DNA from: Prevotella sp.
Lineage (GTDB): Bacteria; Bacteroidota; Bacteroidia; Bacteroidales; Bacteroidaceae
Assembly (NCBI GenBank): GCA_017442765.1
Contig: JAFRZC010000121.1
Span: forward strand, 1 to 23,259
DNA length: 23,259 bases
Reading direction: 5' to 3'
Position numbers and translations under genes: made by a program
The notes under the pieces: model-generated
Databases searched by the model: none
What the model saw: the letters and a program-made list of their open reading frames with translations, nothing else
What the model was told of the DNA's origin: nothing
In this document: piece after piece, positions 21,857 through 23,259 of the stretch
Layout: each line of letters begins with the position of its first letter
Position numbering within the stretch: position 1 is the first letter of the stretch

Positions 21857-22774
21857 ATGAAGATTCTTGTAGCAACAGAGAAGCCTTTCGCAGCTGCAGC
21901 TGTAGAGGGCATACGCAAGGAAGTAGAGGCAGCCGGCAACGAGCTCGTGCTGCTCGAGAAATACACCGAGAAGGCCCAGCTGCTCGAGGCCGTGAAAGAT
22001 GCCGACGCCCTCATCATCCGCTCCGACAAGTGCGACGCTGAGGTGCTCGACGCCGCCAAGCAACTGAAGATTGTGGTGCGCGCAGGTGCCGGTTTCGACA
22101 ACATCGACCTCGCCGCCGCCACCGCCCACAACGTAGTGGCTGAGAACACTCCCGGCCAGAACTCCAACGCCGTGGCCGAGCTCGTGTTCGGACTCCTCGT
22201 GATGGCCGTACGCGGATTCTACAATGGCAAGAGCGGCTCTGAGCTGCTCGGCAAGAAGCTCGGCATCCTCGCCTTCGGTAACGTAGGCCGCAACGTGGCC
22301 CGCATCGCCAAGGGCTTCGGCATGGACGTCTATGCCTACGACGCCTACTGCCCCGCTGAGGTCATCGAGGCCGCTGGTGTGCACGCCGTTGCCAACCAGG
22401 ACGCTCTCTTCGAGACCTGCGACGTCGTGTCGCTCCACATCCCAGCCACCGCTGAGACCAAGCAGAGCATCAACGGCGCACTCGTGGGCAAGATGAAGAA
22501 GGGTGGCGTGCTCGTCAACACAGCCCGCAAGGAAGTCATCAACGAGCCCGAGCTCATCCAGCTCATGCAGGAGCGCGACGACCTGAAGTTCGTCACCGAC
22601 ATCAAGCCCGATGCCGACGCAGACTTCGCTCAGTTCGAGGGCCGCTACTTCGCAACACCTAAGAAGATGGGTGCTCAGACTGCCGAGGCTAACATCAACG
22701 CCGGCATCGCTGCTGCCCGTCAGATCAACGCCTTCTTCCGCGATGGCGACACGAAATTCCAGGTTAACAAATAA
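21857..22774 (+). CDS. serA: D-3-phosphoglycerate dehydrogenase, short lysine type
   Basis: SerA oxidises 3-phosphoglycerate with NAD+, the first step of serine synthesis. The 305-residue protein has only the catalytic and Rossmann domains: RAGAGFDNID (75-84), nucleotide loop FGNVGRNVA (140-148), and NTARKEVINE (221-230) with the catalytic Arg224. It lacks the C-terminal ACT regulatory domain. In place of the usual TPHxG catalytic histidine it has TPKKMGAQT (Lys269), as in the type IIIK enzymes described for Entamoeba histolytica and Bacteroides. Serine feedback through an ACT domain is therefore not expected. A start three codons upstream (21848) is possible but lies in repeat DNA. A terminator follows. 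Confidence 0.95.
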   Translation: MKILVATEKPFAAAAVEGIRKEVEAAGNELVLLEKYTEKAQLLEAVKDADALIIRSDKCDAEVLDAAKQLKIVVRAGAGFDNIDLAAATAHNVVAENTPGQNSNAVAELVFGLLVMAVRGFYNGKSGSELLGKKLGILAFGNVGRNVARIAKGFGMDVYAYDAYCPAEVIEAAGVHAVANQDALFETCDVVSLHIPATAETKQSINGALVGKMKKGGVLVNTARKEVINEPELIQLMQERDDLKFVTDIKPDADADFAQFEGRYFATPKKMGAQTAEANINAGIAAARQINAFFRDGDTKFQVNK

Positions 22775-22799
22775 AACCTGATTCGTCCATTCATATTCA

Positions 22800-22843
22800 G
22801 AGTCCCTGGTGAGGAGTTGCTTCCTCCTGGGGATTCTTTTTTT
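22800..22843 (+). terminator. Terminator of serC-serA
   Basis: GAGTCCC (22800-22806) pairs with GGGATTC (22830-22836) with one wobble, GAGGA/TCCTC pairs further in, and seven T follow. It lies 26 bases after the serA stop. Confidence 0.87.
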
Positions 22844-22892
22844 GCTCACAACCAGATGATTTTTTTCAGGAGAGTGGAGGCCTGCTCAAGTG

Positions 22893-22970
22893 AGGAGTTT
22901 AGGAGTTTGGGAGTTTGGACAATAGCTTTAAGGAGTTTGGGAGTTTAGGAGTTTGGGAGTTTGGACAATA
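22893..22970. repeat. Octamer repeat array RGGAGTTT
   Basis: Seven copies of AGGAGTTT or GGGAGTTT sit at 22893, 22901, 22909, 22931, 22939, 22947 and 22955. A 24-base block ending GGACAATA is exactly duplicated (22901-22924 and 22947-22970). Confidence 0.92.
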
Positions 22971-23208
22971 CCTTTTCATCTTGAATACTCAAGCCGGCAG
23001 GCTAATTATCCATTTTCCATTGTCCATCGTCTGGAAGCCCGGGGGAGGCTAGGTGGGGTCTTCTTGTACGTTGCAAAGTTACGGCTAATTCCTCTATCCA
23101 CCAAATCCGAGGCTCTCTGCGGTGTGAAAATCTGTTAAAGGAGCGAAAGGATTCCCTAAGTTCAAGATAGAAGTGCAAAATTTGTAGTGTGGCTTAAGCC
23201 TTAAAATC
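22971..23208. other. Right-end intergenic stretch without a recognised gene
   Basis: No plausible protein is seen. It holds a TTATCCATTTTCCATTGTCC-type low-complexity run near 23004-23028 and an orphan minus-strand promoter (23074-23105). Confidence 0.5.
23074..23105 (-). promoter_or_regulatory. Orphan minus-strand promoter
   Basis: Minus-strand TTTG (23102-23105), a 20-base spacer and TAACTTTG (23074-23081) fit the consensus. Transcription would run toward the serA 3' end. No ORF longer than about 26 codons follows, so an antisense or small RNA is possible. Confidence 0.5.
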
Positions 23209-23259
23209 ATGAAAAACACTGCGGAGGTTTGCCCGAGCGGCAGGAGGCGCAAAGCCTCC
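23209..23259 (+). other. Possible ORF start and hairpin cut by the window edge
   Basis: An ATG at 23209 opens a frame (MKNTAEVCPSGRRRKAS) to the edge. The same DNA forms a hairpin: GGAGGTTTGC pairs with GCAAA-CCTCC with one bulged G. With only 17 codons visible, neither a gene nor a terminator can be confirmed. Confidence 0.25.

Noticed and set aside
21689..22849. 386-codon minus-strand frame opposite serC/serA
   Set aside because: serA is unambiguous on the plus strand and the frame crosses a terminator.
22953..23138. 61-codon plus-strand ORF at the right end
   Set aside because: It spans low-complexity repeat and orphan promoter DNA and shows no domain.
23213..23259. tRNA-Ser or tRNA-Leu-like start (GGAGG...GCCCGAGCGG)
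   Set aside because: The D-arm does not fold with normal spacing and the strand pairs instead as a simple hairpin.

Overview
The window looks like a chromosomal segment of a Bacteroidales bacterium, most likely Prevotella or a close relative. I infer this from the protein types (fused NfnAB-like flavoprotein, DUF3784 and DUF486 proteins, PD40-type secreted protein, ACT-less lysine-type phosphoglycerate dehydrogenase, C69 dipeptidase) and from repeated matches to the Bacteroidota promoter pattern TTTG-N19/20-TAnnTTTG. Several start sites are preceded by very short leaders and most lack a Shine-Dalgarno sequence. No rRNA, tRNA, CRISPR, phage or transposase gene is visible. The content is mainly housekeeping and cell-envelope genes.

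Layout. From 124 to 9674 every gene lies on the minus strand. Reading in the direction of transcription, these are rplU-rpmA (ribosomal proteins L21 and L27), serS, then an abutting trio of NfnAB-like fusion, DUF486 membrane protein and TtcA-family tRNA thiolase, then a secreted PD40 protein, a nucleoside phosphorylase, a DUF3784 membrane protein and mnmE. The last three overlap or nearly touch. Good terminators follow rpmA and serS, and a long hairpin follows mnmE. Between 9675 and 10400 there is no conventional gene. That stretch holds the rplU promoter, a promoter-to-terminator unit that looks like a ~95-nt small RNA, a perfect 12-bp palindrome, and a previously unlisted 49-codon minus-strand ORF encoding a heptapeptide repeat. 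A secreted glycosyl-hydrolase-like protein (10401-12053, minus) is divergent from a CstA-family transporter (12152, plus).

From 12152 to the right edge the genes are on the plus strand: cstA, a small outer-membrane beta-barrel protein, nadC overlapping an M23 peptidase, a C69 dipeptidase followed by a small lipoprotein, a DbpA-like DEAD-box helicase whose promoter sits directly against the start codon, and serC-serA for serine synthesis. The final ~415 bases have no convincing gene. They hold the serA terminator, an octamer repeat array, an orphan minus-strand promoter and a hairpin cut by the window edge.

How the genes work together. Three themes recur: translation and tRNA metabolism (rplU, rpmA, serS, ttcA-like, mnmE, helicase), envelope or peptide turnover (GHL10 protein, M23, C69, CstA, OMP, PD40 protein), and serine/NAD(P) metabolism (serC, serA, nadC, Nfn-like, phosphorylase). 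serS together with serC-serA links serine supply and use, but they are not co-transcribed. The least explained material is intergenic: two unrelated 21-nt tandem arrays, one of which stays open as a small ORF, a 32-bp direct repeat in front of serC, and the small-RNA candidate upstream of rplU.
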